From Amycolatopsis sp. MtRt-6 (lineage in GTDB: Bacteria; Actinomycetota; Actinomycetes; Mycobacteriales; Pseudonocardiaceae), in the NCBI RefSeq assembly GCF_017308975.1, contig NZ_JADWPD010000021.1:62001-126000 (forward strand): a stretch of 64,000 nt of DNA, read 5' to 3'. Every line of letters starts with the position of its first letter. Position 1 is the first letter of the stretch. A model generated the notes under the pieces. The model worked only from the letters and a program-made list of their open reading frames with translations, had not been told where the DNA came from and made no database searches. Position numbers and translations under genes: made by a program. Of the stretch, positions 9,885 through 19,299 are shown piece after piece.

Positions 9885-10837
9885 CGCTCGCCCACGACGA
9901 CATGATGCCGCCGGCGGAGTACCTGAGCGCCCACCGCACGGCCATCGAGGAGGCGGCCCGGCGGGTGCGGTTCCGCATCCGGCACACGCCGCTGCGCGCG
10001 CTGCCCTGCGGGACCTGGCTCAAGCTCGAGTCGACGCAGGTGTCGGGGTCGTTCAAGATGCGCGGTGCGTACAACGCCCTGCTGCGGCTGCCCGGTCACC
10101 CCGCGGGTGTGGTCGCCCCCAGCTCTGGCAACCACGCCAAGGCGGTGGCCACCGCCGGGCGGGCGCTGGGCATCGCGGTGACGGTCGTGGCACCGGAGAA
10201 CGTGCTGCCCACGAAGCTCGCTGCCGTCCGCGACCTCGGTGCCGAAGTGATCACCCACGGCGTCACCTTCGGCAACCGCGACGGGCTGGCCCGCGCGATC
10301 GCCGCCGAACGCGGCTGGCCGTTCGTGCACTCCTCCGACGACTGGGACGTCATCCATGGTCAGGCCACAGTCGCCGAGGAGATCATGACCGCGGTCCGGG
10401 ATCTCGCGACCGTCGTGGTGCCGGTCGGCGGTGGCGGCCTGCTCGGCGGTACCGCTCTCGCGGTCAAATCCCGCGCCCCGCACGTCGCGGTCATCGGGGT
10501 GGAGCCGGAACGGGCCGCGGACGCCGCGGCCAGCCTGCGCACCGGCAGGCTGCACCGGCTCCACGGCGAGGCCGACACCATCGCCGACGGGGCCCGGGTG
10601 GCGAACCTCGGCGAACGGCCTTTCGAGGTCGTTGTCGGCAGGGGGCTGGTCGACGACATCGTCACCGTCTCCGAGGACAGCATCCGCACCGCGTGGCACG
10701 CCATGGCAGACGTGCCGGCCGAACCGACCGCGGCGCTGCCGCTCGCCGCGCTGCTCGACGGAGCGGTTCCCGCCGGCACCGGCACGGTGCTGGTCATCAG
10801 CGGCGGCAACGTCAAACGCCCCGCATCGGAGACGTGA
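9881..10837 (+). CDS. PLP-dependent serine/threonine dehydratase or racemase-like enzyme
   Basis: 318-residue fold-type II PLP enzyme. The PLP lysine motif SGSFKMRGA is near residue 50, the substrate/cofactor loop SSGNHA near 82, and the phosphate-binding loop GGGGLLGG near 185. The length matches catabolic threonine dehydratase and serine racemase; there is no C-terminal ACT domain as in the biosynthetic enzyme IlvA. The gene sits between an exporter and an NRPS with ATGA coupling to the exporter, which argues for a pathway role rather than amino acid catabolism. Plausible jobs are supply of a D-amino acid (D-Ser) or of a dehydrated/keto precursor. Family membership is clear; the reaction is not settled by sequence. 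Confidence 0.8.
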   Translation: MTLAHDDMMPPAEYLSAHRTAIEEAARRVRFRIRHTPLRALPCGTWLKLESTQVSGSFKMRGAYNALLRLPGHPAGVVAPSSGNHAKAVATAGRALGIAVTVVAPENVLPTKLAAVRDLGAEVITHGVTFGNRDGLARAIAAERGWPFVHSSDDWDVIHGQATVAEEIMTAVRDLATVVVPVGGGGLLGGTALAVKSRAPHVAVIGVEPERAADAAASLRTGRLHRLHGEADTIADGARVANLGERPFEVVVGRGLVDDIVTVSEDSIRTAWHAMADVPAEPTAALPLAALLDGAVPAGTGTVLVISGGNVKRPASET

Positions 10838-10838
10838 A

Positions 10839-13800
10839 ATGGACCTTCGCCTGACCCCGGATCTCATCGAGGAGCAGTGCCACCGCGCACCGGACGCGAC
10901 GGCGGTGACGTTCGAAGGCACCCACCTCACCTTTGCCGAGCTCGATGACCGGGCCGCGCGGTTCGCGGCCCGGCTGCGCGAGCTCGGCGTCGGCGCGGAG
11001 ACGGTGGTCGGCGTGTGCCTGCCGCGCGGCATCGACCTGATCGTCACGCTCGTCGCGATCTGGCAGGCGGGTGGGGCGTACGTGCCGCTCGACCCGGACT
11101 ACCCGCGGGAGCGGCTGCGGTACATGGTCGCCGACGCCACCCCGGCGGTGCTGGTCACCGACACCACCGACCGGGCGGGAGCGCTGCTCGACGACAACGA
11201 GCACCGGCCCGAGTTGGTGTGCCTCGACCGGGACCGCGCCACGGTCCTGGCCGGGGCCCGGATCGACCTACGCGTCCGTACCGCGCCGGGCAACCTCGCT
11301 TACGTCATCTACACGTCGGGCTCGACCGGGCGGCCGAAGGGCACGATGCTCGACCACCGGTCGGTGGCCAACTACCTTGCGTGGACCAGGGATCTGCTGC
11401 CGGTCGGCGCCGGCGATGCCGTGCTGCTGCGCACCGCGATCAGCTTCGACCCGTCCGTGTGGGAGTTGTTCCTCCCGTTGACCACCGGCGCCCGGCTCGT
11501 CGTGCCGAAGCAGGACGGGCACCGCGAGCCCGACTACCTGTCCGCGTTGATCGCCAGGGAACGAGTCACGGTCGCGCAGTTCGTGCCGTCGCTGCTGCAG
11601 CTGTTCCTCGACGAGGCCGACCCGGCCTCGTGCGCGAGCCTGCGCTGGCTGGTGGCGGGCGGCGAGGCGCTGCCCGCCGCCCTGGCCGACCGGGTGACGG
11701 CGGCGCTCGACGTCGAGTTCTACAACTTCTACGGGCCGACCGAGACCACGATCTTCTCGACGTTCGCCCGGTGCCGGGGCGGCGAGTCACCCGTGCCGAT
11801 CGGGGTCGCTGTGCCCGGCAACACGCTGCACGTGCTCGACGAGCACCTGCGCCCGGTCCCGCCCGGCACACCGGGTGAGCTGCACATCGGGGGCGTCGCG
11901 GTGTGCCGGGGCTACTTCCGCAGACCCGGCCTGACCGCCGACCGGTTCGTGCCCGATCCGACCGTGCCCGGCGGACGCCTGTACCGGACCGGTGACCTGG
12001 TCCGCGAGCGTCCGGACGGGCAGCTCGACTACCTCGGGAGGCTGGACAACCAGATCAAGGTCAACGGAGTCCGGGTCGAGGCGGGCGAGATCGAGGCGGT
12101 GCTCACCGGCCACCCGGGGGTCGCGGCCGCCGTGGTCCACCAGCGCGACGGGCGGCTCGTCGCCTACGTGGTGACCCGTCCCGGCACGCCGGGGCCGGGC
12201 GCGCGGGAGCTGCGCGAGCACCTCGCGGACTCGCTGCCCGCCATGGTCGTGCCGCGGTACTACGTGACGTTGCCGCGTTTTCCGCTCAACCCCGCGGGAA
12301 AGGTCGACCGAGCCGCGCTCCCCGCGCCCGGCCCGGAGCGGGCCGAGGACCACGTCGCACCGTCGAACGACCTCGAACGGCGGCTCGCCGGGATCTGGTC
12401 GGCGGTACTGGGTGCCGGCGGGGTCGGCGTGACCGACCACTTCCTCGACGTCGGCGGGCACTCGCTCGCGGGGATCCGGATCGTCACCAGGATCGCGCGG
12501 CAGCTGGGCGTCCGGCTCACGCTCGCCGACCTGTTGCGTGCCGGCACGGTCGCGGGTCTCGCCGACCTGATCTCCACCCGGGGGCGGGACGCGGCGGACG
12601 AACCGCGGCCGCTGCCGCGTGACGGACGGCCGCTGCCGCTGTCGTTCGCGCAGGAGCAGCTGTGGTTCGTCGAGCAGGTGGGAGACCAGGCAGGCACCTA
12701 CAACCTGGCGCTGGCCCTGCACCTGTCCGGGCCCCTCGATGTCGACGTGCTGCGCGAGGCGGTCACCGGGCTGCTCGCCCGCCACGAGACGCTGCGAACG
12801 ACCTTTCACGCCGAGAACGGTGTGCCGTACGCCCAGGTGCACCCGCCCGGGGCGGCGAGGATGGCGGTCGAGGATGTCGCACCGGACGAGGTGGCCGCCG
12901 CGCTGGCCGAGGAGACCGCGCGGCCGTTCGACCTGGCGACGTATCCGCTGGTGCGGGCCCGGGTCTTGCGGGTCGGCGCGGACGAGCACGTTCTGGTCGT
13001 CGTGGTGCACCACATCGTCGCCGACGGGATGTCGTTGGACGTGCTCGCTCGCGACCTCGGCTCGATCTACGCGGGTGCGGAACTGCCCGTGCCCGCCATG
13101 CAGTACGCCGACTTCGCCGCCTGGCAACGAGAGCGGCTCACCGGCGCTCGCCTCGACGCCGGGCTCTCGTACTGGAAGTCCACTTTGGATAGTGCGGAGC
13201 TCGTGCTCGACCTGCCGAGTGACCTGGTGCGCCCGGCGGTGCAGGACTTCCGCGGCGGCCGGGTCTCGTTCACCGTCGACGGCATCTTGTGTGCCCGGCT
13301 GCGCGAGCTCGCCAGGGCCGGGCAGGCCACGCTGTTCATGGTGCTGCTGGCCGGCTACCAGGCACTGCTCGCCCGGTACACCGGCCGGGACGACGTGCTG
13401 GTCGGTTCCCCCGTCTCCGGGCGGGACCACGTCGACCTCGAGCCGCTGGCCGGGCTGTTCGTCAACACGGTCGTGTTTCGCACCTCGGTGTCCGGTGACC
13501 CGAGTTTCCGGCAGCTGCTCGATCGGGTGGCCGCGACCGCGCTCGGCGCCTACGCGCACCAGGACGTGCCGTTCGAGCGTCTCGTCGAGGCGCTGGCACC
13601 GGACCGCGACCTCACCCGGCATCCCATCGTGCAGGCGCAGTTCGTCGTGGAGAGCGATCCAGCGGCCGGCTTCGCCGTGCCCGACCTTGCCGCGCGCTCG
13701 GTGCCGGTCCCGGTGGGCGGGATCAAGTGTGACTTGCGGCTCGCGGTGACCGAGCACGCCGGCGGCCTGGCCGGGACGCTCGAGTTCGACAGAGACGTCG

Positions 13801-16800
13801 TCGACCAGGCCTGGGCGGAGACGTTCGTGGCGCACTGGCTGCGGCTGCTCGACCTCGTCGCCGCCGAACCGGACCGCCCGGTAATGCGCGTGCCGCTCAC
13901 CCCGGCACCGGTCCCGCGACGGGTCACCCCCGCGGTGGCCGACCCGTGGGAGCTGGTGGCCCGGCAGATCGCTGCCCGGCCGGACCGGGTCGCGGTGCGT
14001 GCCGCCGGGACCGACGTCACGTACGCCGAGCTCGGCGCCCGCGTCGACCGCCTCGCCACCCGCCTCGTGGCGGCCGGTGCGGGACCGGAGACGCTCGTCG
14101 CCGTCCACCTCGGCCGGGACGCGGAGCTGGTCGTCGCCCTGATGGCGGTGTGGCGGGCCGGAGCGGGGTTCGTGCCGCTCGACCCGGAGCACCCGCCTGC
14201 TCGGCTGGCCGGAATCCTCGACGACACCCGCCCCGGCGTGTTGCTGACGAAGAAACCTCTGCCGGGGTTCGCGGGCCCGGTGGTCCAGGCGGGCGACATG
14301 CCGGTCGACCGGATCGCGGAGTTCCCCCGGGCCGAGCCGGACAGCCTGGCCTACGTCGTGCACACCTCCGGCTCGACCGGGGCGGCCAAGGGGATCGCGG
14401 GCACGCGCCGCGGCGTGGCGAACTATCTCGCGGATATGCGGCGGCGCGAGTACGCGGGCCCTGGTGACACCGTGGCGGCGATGACGACCGTCTCGTTCGA
14501 CGCGAGCCTGCGCGACCTCGTGTTCCCGCTGACGGTCGGCGCGCGGATCGCGCTGCTGACCGACGGGGTGGCCGATCTGGACACGGCCGTCGACGTGCTC
14601 GCAGCCGAACCGGTAAGCGTGGTCGCGTCCGTCGTCCCGTCGGTCCTGCGGGTGCTCACCGGCCACCTCGCCCGGCGCAGGGTCACGCTGCCGGCGCTGC
14701 GCACCGTCCTGGTCAGCGGCGAGCCGCTGCACGCGGGTGACGTACTCGACCTCACCGTGGTCGCGCCCTCGGCGCGCGTGGTCAACATGTACGGCCCCAG
14801 CGAGACGACGATGACGACCACCGCACACGAGGTCCGGGCGCCCGCGGTGCACCGCCACGTGCCCGTCGGCCGGCCGATCGACGGCACGTGGGTCGAGTTG
14901 CTCGACGACGAGATGATCCCGGTGGGCACGGGCCTGCCCGGCCACGTCTACGTCGGTGGCGCCGGCCTGGCCCGCGGCTACCACGGCAACCCGACGCTGA
15001 CCGCGGACCGGTTCGTGCCCCACCCGACGCTGCCGGGGCAACGCCTCTACCGCACCGGCGACCGGGCCAGGCACCTGCCCGACGGCAACCTGCAGTACCT
15101 CGGGCGGTCCGACGACCAGCTCAAGGTCAACGGCGTCCGCTTCGACCCGGCCGACGTGGAGGCGGCGCTGCGGGCGCACCCGACCGTCGGCCGGGCGGCC
15201 GTCGCGGTGCACGGGGTGCTGGTGGCGTACGTGGTCGCGGACCCCGCCGTGGCGGCGGTCGCGGAACCGGTCGTGCTGCGCGCGTTCCTCGCCGAGTCGC
15301 TGCCGCACGCGCTCGTGCCGTCGGCATACGTGCCGCTGACCGAGCTGCCCACGACACCGACGGGGAAGCTCGCCCGGCGCGCGCTGCCGGCCCCACCGGA
15401 GCCCGCGATGGCAGGCGGGCGGGCGCCGGAAACGGAGGCGGAACGGGTCCTGGCGGCCGTCTGGGCGCAGGTGCTCGACGTGCCGGCACCGGCGGCGGAC
15501 GCCAACTACTTCGCGCTCGGCGGCGACTCGATCCGCGCCATCCAGATCGTCGCGCGGGCGGCGAGCGCCGGGCTGCACCTGACCCCGCGGCAGTTCTTCG
15601 CCCACCAGACGCTCGCCGAGCTCGCCGCGGTCGCCACACCGGTCGAGGCACCGGTCGCCGTACCGCCGGAGTGGGCCGCCCGGCGTGCGGCGATACTGCG
15701 CCGCGACCCGGCCGCGGCGGACGCGTACCCGCTGGCACCGACCCAGGAAGGCATGCTCTTCCACGTACTCGCCGAACCGGGCAGCGGTCTGTACGTCAGC
15801 CAGACGGTGTGGCCGCAGGAGGGTCTCGACCCGGACACGTGCACCGCGGCGTGGGCGGAGCTGGCGCGCCGCCACCCGGTGCTGCGCACCCGGTTCCTGC
15901 TCGACGACCGGCAAGAACCGTGGCAGGTGGTGGACCGGCACGCCACATCGGCCGCCGACGTCGTCCTCGGCACCGCCTGGCCGCCGGACACCCACCGCAA
16001 ACGGCTCGAGGAGCTGTTGATGGCCGACCGCATCCGGGGCTTCGACCTGTTCGAGGCGCCGCTGGTCCGGCTGACCATGGTCGACCTCGCAGACGGGGAC
16101 TGGGTGGTCGCGTTGACCAGCCATCACCTCATACTGGACGGCTGGAGCCTCGTCGCGCTGGTCGACGAGTACCTCACCGTGTACGACGCGCTCCGCGCCG
16201 GCGCACCGCCACCGCACGACCCGGCGCCGTCCTGGTCGGCGCACATCGCGTGGCTCCGTGCGCAGGACCACGAGCGGGCCCGCCCGTTCTGGCAGCGGTA
16301 CCTGGCGGGCTTCCGCGAGCCGACCTCACTGCCGTCGCACGCGTCCGGCGGGTCGGGGCACGCGCAGTGCGAGCGCCTGCTCGACCTCGGTGACCGGCTG
16401 ACCGGGTTCACGAGGACACACCGGGTCACCGCGAACACGGTGCTGCAGGCGGCGTGGGGTCTGGTGTTGTCCCGGTACGCGGGCACCCCGGATGTCGTCT
16501 TCGGCGTGACGCGCAGCGGCCGGTCAGCGGAACCGGACAACACCCGCATGCTCGGGATGTTCATCAACACGCTGCCGGTGCGGGTCACCATCCCGGCGGA
16601 CGGGGACCTGGTGACGTGGCTGCAAGACAACCAGCGCCACCAGGCGGAGCTGCCGTCGGACCACACACCGCTGGTGCGGGTGCACGGCTGGAGCGAGGTG
16701 CCGGGCAATGTGCCGCTGTTCGAGACCATCCTGGTGGTCGAGAACTATCCGGTGCGCGAGTCGGTCCGCGAACGACTCGCGCCGGCGGGCGCCGCCGCGG

Positions 16801-16979
16801 TATCCGCGAAGACGTGGACGAACTACCCGTTCACCCTGGTGGTCACACCGGGCGACCGGATGCGCCTCGAAGCCGTGTTCGACCGAGGTCGGTACGACGA
16901 CCGCTTCGTGGCGCACGTGCTCGCCAACTTCGAAGCCGTGCTGGACAACATCATCACCGACACCGAGGAGCAGCAGTGA
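10839..16979 (+). CDS. Nonribosomal peptide synthetase, A-T-C-A-T-C
   Basis: 2046 residues beginning directly with an A domain, as expected for a partner of the upstream NRPS that ends in a C domain. Domains: A1 1-500 (YVIYTSGSTG, NFYGPTETT), T1 near 536 (DVGGHSLAG), C1 600-1010 (HHIVADGMS), A2 1030-1490 (YVVHTSGSTG, NMYGPSETT), T2 near 1561 (LGGDSIRAI), C2 1620-2046 (HHLILDGWS). By-eye pocket codes are D-P-W-Q-V-G-F-I-F-K for A1 (unassigned) and D-A-R-S-L-S-M-M-T-K for A2, almost identical to A2 of the previous NRPS. T2 has the LGGDS form usual before E domains, but none follows; the final domain instead starts YPLAPTQEGMLFH, the subtype seen at the start of TycB and SrfAC. No thioesterase is present. 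The start lies one base after the upstream TGA. Confidence 0.95.
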   Translation: MDLRLTPDLIEEQCHRAPDATAVTFEGTHLTFAELDDRAARFAARLRELGVGAETVVGVCLPRGIDLIVTLVAIWQAGGAYVPLDPDYPRERLRYMVADATPAVLVTDTTDRAGALLDDNEHRPELVCLDRDRATVLAGARIDLRVRTAPGNLAYVIYTSGSTGRPKGTMLDHRSVANYLAWTRDLLPVGAGDAVLLRTAISFDPSVWELFLPLTTGARLVVPKQDGHREPDYLSALIARERVTVAQFVPSLLQLFLDEADPASCASLRWLVAGGEALPAALADRVTAALDVEFYNFYGPTETTIFSTFARCRGGESPVPIGVAVPGNTLHVLDEHLRPVPPGTPGELHIGGVAVCRGYFRRPGLTADRFVPDPTVPGGRLYRTGDLVRERPDGQLDYLGRLDNQIKVNGVRVEAGEIEAVLTGHPGVAAAVVHQRDGRLVAYVVTRPGTPGPGARELREHLADSLPAMVVPRYYVTLPRFPLNPAGKVDRAALPAPGPERAEDHVAPSNDLERRLAGIWSAVLGAGGVGVTDHFLDVGGHSLAGIRIVTRIARQLGVRLTLADLLRAGTVAGLADLISTRGRDAADEPRPLPRDGRPLPLSFAQEQLWFVEQVGDQAGTYNLALALHLSGPLDVDVLREAVTGLLARHETLRTTFHAENGVPYAQVHPPGAARMAVEDVAPDEVAAALAEETARPFDLATYPLVRARVLRVGADEHVLVVVVHHIVADGMSLDVLARDLGSIYAGAELPVPAMQYADFAAWQRERLTGARLDAGLSYWKSTLDSAELVLDLPSDLVRPAVQDFRGGRVSFTVDGILCARLRELARAGQATLFMVLLAGYQALLARYTGRDDVLVGSPVSGRDHVDLEPLAGLFVNTVVFRTSVSGDPSFRQLLDRVAATALGAYAHQDVPFERLVEALAPDRDLTRHPIVQAQFVVESDPAAGFAVPDLAARSVPVPVGGIKCDLRLAVTEHAGGLAGTLEFDRDVVDQAWAETFVAHWLRLLDLVAAEPDRPVMRVPLTPAPVPRRVTPAVADPWELVARQIAARPDRVAVRAAGTDVTYAELGARVDRLATRLVAAGAGPETLVAVHLGRDAELVVALMAVWRAGAGFVPLDPEHPPARLAGILDDTRPGVLLTKKPLPGFAGPVVQAGDMPVDRIAEFPRAEPDSLAYVVHTSGSTGAAKGIAGTRRGVANYLADMRRREYAGPGDTVAAMTTVSFDASLRDLVFPLTVGARIALLTDGVADLDTAVDVLAAEPVSVVASVVPSVLRVLTGHLARRRVTLPALRTVLVSGEPLHAGDVLDLTVVAPSARVVNMYGPSETTMTTTAHEVRAPAVHRHVPVGRPIDGTWVELLDDEMIPVGTGLPGHVYVGGAGLARGYHGNPTLTADRFVPHPTLPGQRLYRTGDRARHLPDGNLQYLGRSDDQLKVNGVRFDPADVEAALRAHPTVGRAAVAVHGVLVAYVVADPAVAAVAEPVVLRAFLAESLPHALVPSAYVPLTELPTTPTGKLARRALPAPPEPAMAGGRAPETEAERVLAAVWAQVLDVPAPAADANYFALGGDSIRAIQIVARAASAGLHLTPRQFFAHQTLAELAAVATPVEAPVAVPPEWAARRAAILRRDPAAADAYPLAPTQEGMLFHVLAEPGSGLYVSQTVWPQEGLDPDTCTAAWAELARRHPVLRTRFLLDDRQEPWQVVDRHATSAADVVLGTAWPPDTHRKRLEELLMADRIRGFDLFEAPLVRLTMVDLADGDWVVALTSHHLILDGWSLVALVDEYLTVYDALRAGAPPPHDPAPSWSAHIAWLRAQDHERARPFWQRYLAGFREPTSLPSHASGGSGHAQCERLLDLGDRLTGFTRTHRVTANTVLQAAWGLVLSRYAGTPDVVFGVTRSGRSAEPDNTRMLGMFINTLPVRVTIPADGDLVTWLQDNQRHQAELPSDHTPLVRVHGWSEVPGNVPLFETILVVENYPVRESVRERLAPAGAAAVSAKTWTNYPFTLVVTPGDRMRLEAVFDRGRYDDRFVAHVLANFEAVLDNIITDTEEQQ

Positions 16980-17203
16980 CGTACCGGGTGGTCGTCAACG
17001 ACGAGGAGCAGTACTCGATCTGGCCGGCGGACCGCGAAGGCCCGCCCGGCTGGACCGCGACCGGGTTCACCGGCACGAAGGAGGAGTGCCTGTCCCACAT
17101 CGACGAGGTATGGACCGACATGCGCCCGGCAAGCCTACGTCGCGCCATGTCTACTTCGGACGGACCGGTCACGGGACAACGTGTCTCGAAGCACCCGGGC
17201 TAG
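16976..17203 (+). CDS. MbtH-like NRPS accessory protein
   Basis: 75-residue protein matching the MbtH signature: NDEEQYSIWP near the N-terminus, the PPGW and G-x-x-G segment, then CLSHIDEVWTDMRPASLR. MbtH proteins bind A domains and activate or stabilise them. The GTG start overlaps the NRPS stop (GTGA), so the two are co-translated. The last 20 or so residues past the conserved core are not conserved in the family. Confidence 0.95.
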   Translation: MTYRVVVNDEEQYSIWPADREGPPGWTATGFTGTKEECLSHIDEVWTDMRPASLRRAMSTSDGPVTGQRVSKHPG

Positions 17204-17493
17204 CTGGACAGCTGGGTGTAGTCGCGGATTTAGCCAATGCTCGGGGCGCAGGAGGATGCGGACCATGCGTTCGGTGGCGGCGGGGGCGCTTTCGATGTGG
17301 GCGTCGGCGCCATCGGGGCCGAGGTAGCGGCTGGCGAGGCCCAGCGTTGCTCGACGGTGGACGCTGAATTTGCAGCAACGAAGACCGCTATCGGGGTTCC
17401 TAGCGTTGAACGTGCAACAATTAATCGCACGAGTGTCCCGGCTCGCCGAGACCCAGCGGTTCTTCGCTTTCCTGCGCGCGGAGATCCCGCAGC
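17204..17493. other. Intergenic region with probable gene debris between convergent operons
   Basis: About 290 bp between the MbtH gene and the converging ABC transporter gene. No intact gene is recognisable. A minus-strand frame over 17135-17503 contains the coherent-looking segment LGLASRYLGPDGADAHIE but its other parts look like noise, so a fragment of a lost gene is possible. I see no convincing bidirectional terminator hairpin. Confidence 0.35.
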
Positions 17494-17537
17494 TCATGCG
17501 CAAGTGGAAGGACCTGGAAACCCATCAGTCCACCTGA
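17412..17537 (+). pseudogene. Short ORF fragment, 41 residues, origin unknown
   Basis: A GTG-initiated frame reads VQQLIARVSRLAETQRFFAF and continues to LETHQST before TGA. It looks like the C-terminal end of an alpha-helical protein: amphipathic composition and sensible GC-rich codons except for the first four. It has no ribosome binding site and overlaps the 3' end of the convergent ABC gene by 44 bp. It could be a remnant of a truncated gene or chance. Confidence 0.25.
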
Positions 17538-19299
17538 TCGGCGCCTCCGCGTCGGTGTGCCGGCCGGCCAGCAGCCGCTGGTAGCCGGGCGCGTTCGCGG
17601 CGAGCTCGTCGTGTGTTCCTTCGGCGATGACGACGCCGTCGTCGAGCAGGACGACGCGATCGGCGCGGCGGATCGTGGACAGCCGGTGGGCGATCACCAG
17701 GGTGGTCCGGGATCCGTGCGTGGCTTCCAGGCTCTCGTGCAGGGCACGCTCGCTTTCGGTGTCCAAACTGGACACTGCCTCGTCGAGCACGAGCACGGGC
17801 GCCTCGGTCAGCAACGCCCGCGCGATGGCGATGCGCTGGCGCTGCCCACCGGACAGGACCGCGCCGCGTTCGCCGCAGCGGGTGTCGTAGCCGTCCGGCA
17901 GTGCGCGGATGAATTCGTGCGCGCCGGCGAGACGTGCGACAGCGTGGACCTCGGTGTCGGCGGCGTCGGGCCGGCCGAGGCGGATGTTGCCGGCGATCGT
18001 GTCGTCGAACAGGAAGATGTCCTGCGGGACAAGGGAAACGGTCCGGCTCAGGTCTTCGGTTGCCAGGTCGTGCAGGTCGACGCCGCCGATGCGGACCGCA
18101 CCCGTCGTGGTGTCCCAGAAGCGCAGCAGCAGGTGCGCGCACGTCGTCTTCCCCGCGCCGGAGCGCCCGACCAGCGCGACGGTTTCGCCGGGCTCGATCC
18201 GGAGGGACACGCCGCGGAGCACGTCTTCGGACTGGCCGGGGTAGCCGAATCGGACGTCGTCGAACTCGACGGCGGGCACCGCGGCGCGAACCCGGTTCGG
18301 CGCCGCGGGCTCGTCGACGTGGGCGGGGTAGCCGACGATGGTGAGCACGCGGGCCGCCGCGGCCCGCACCTCGCCCAGGGTGCGGGCGGTGGCCGAGACG
18401 GTGGCGATCGGGGCCAGCGCGGAGGTGCCCAGCACGATCACCGCCGGCAGCCACTGCGGGGCCAGCGCACCTGGGCCGGTCCGGGCGCCGGCGACGGTGG
18501 CCAGGACGAGCAGTCCGAGGCCGAGCAGGAGCTCGGTGGTGACCAGTTCGGCTCCGGCGCGGCGCGCGTAGCGGCGGTGTGCGGCGCCGAGTTCGTCGCT
18601 TCGGGCGAGCACGCGCTCGGCGTAGTCACGCCCGCGGCGGGCCAGGGCGAGTTCCCGCAGGCCCTGGATGACATCCATCGTCTCGCCGGCCACCGCTCCG
18701 CCGGCAGCGCGCATCGACTGTCCTTGTTCGCCGGCACGACGCGCGAGCACGGCGGGCACGGCGGCAACCAGGACCATCAGCACGGCCAGCACCAGCGCGC
18801 ACAGCGGGTTGAGCACGGCGACGGCCACCAGCGCCGCGAGTGAGACGGCGATCGCGCCGACGTAGTCGCCGGCGGTGTGCGCGAAGAACAGTTCGGTGGC
18901 CGAGACGTCGTTCTTGGCGATGTCGGCGAGTTCGCCGGTGCGGCGACCCAGCAGCCGGCCCGGGGTGGCGCGGGCGATGCCGTCGACGATGCGCACCCGC
19001 AGTTCCTTGAGCAGCCGGTAAGCCCAGTCGTGACCGATGCCGGCTTGCCACCACTGGGCGAGGCCGGCGACGGCCACGGCGACGACGATCCCCGTCACGA
19101 GCGCGCCGCCGGCTCCGGTGTGTGCGGTCACGAGGGTGCCGAACAGGTATGCGGTGAGGGCGGGCAGCGCGACGATGGTGGCGTAGTAGAGCAGGCCCGA
19201 GCAGATGACGAGCCCGAACACGACGGGCCGGGACGCCATGGAGGGCACCAGCCGCCACAGTGGCCGGTCGATGGTCTCGGCAGAGGTACGGGTGGTCAC
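17494..19299 (-). CDS. Fused ABC transporter (permease + ATPase), second of a pair
   Basis: 601 residues: N-terminal ABC type-1 membrane domain with about six helices (residues 1-320) and a C-terminal ATPase with Walker A GRSGAGKTT, signature LSGGQRQRIAIARALL, Walker B VLVLDEAVSSLD and H-loop AHRLSTI. The true start is the GTG overlapping the upstream ABC stop; the frame stays open further upstream but only as a shadow of that gene. Two fused half-transporters in tandem next to an RhtX/FptX-like MFS protein match the order of ybtP-ybtQ-ybtX. YbtPQ and the related IrtAB import metal-siderophore complexes despite their exporter-type fold. Likely forms a heterodimer with the gene upstream. An export role is the alternative. 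Confidence 0.85.
   Translation of the reverse strand: MTTRTSAETIDRPLWRLVPSMASRPVVFGLVICSGLLYYATIVALPALTAYLFGTLVTAHTGAGGALVTGIVVAVAVAGLAQWWQAGIGHDWAYRLLKELRVRIVDGIARATPGRLLGRRTGELADIAKNDVSATELFFAHTAGDYVGAIAVSLAALVAVAVLNPLCALVLAVLMVLVAAVPAVLARRAGEQGQSMRAAGGAVAGETMDVIQGLRELALARRGRDYAERVLARSDELGAAHRRYARRAGAELVTTELLLGLGLLVLATVAGARTGPGALAPQWLPAVIVLGTSALAPIATVSATARTLGEVRAAAARVLTIVGYPAHVDEPAAPNRVRAAVPAVEFDDVRFGYPGQSEDVLRGVSLRIEPGETVALVGRSGAGKTTCAHLLLRFWDTTTGAVRIGGVDLHDLATEDLSRTVSLVPQDIFLFDDTIAGNIRLGRPDAADTEVHAVARLAGAHEFIRALPDGYDTRCGERGAVLSGGQRQRIAIARALLTEAPVLVLDEAVSSLDTESERALHESLEATHGSRTTLVIAHRLSTIRRADRVVLLDDGVVIAEGTHDELAANAPGYQRLLAGRHTDAEAPIRWTDGFPGPSTCA

Noticed and set aside
11787..16271. 1494-residue minus-strand open frame opposite the second NRPS
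   Set aside because: Low-complexity Arg/His/Gly/Asp composition and no domain; all conserved NRPS motifs are on the plus strand.
17135..17503. Possible transposase or integrase remnant on the minus strand
   Set aside because: No catalytic motif, inverted repeats or target duplications could be seen, so only unspecified debris is reported.
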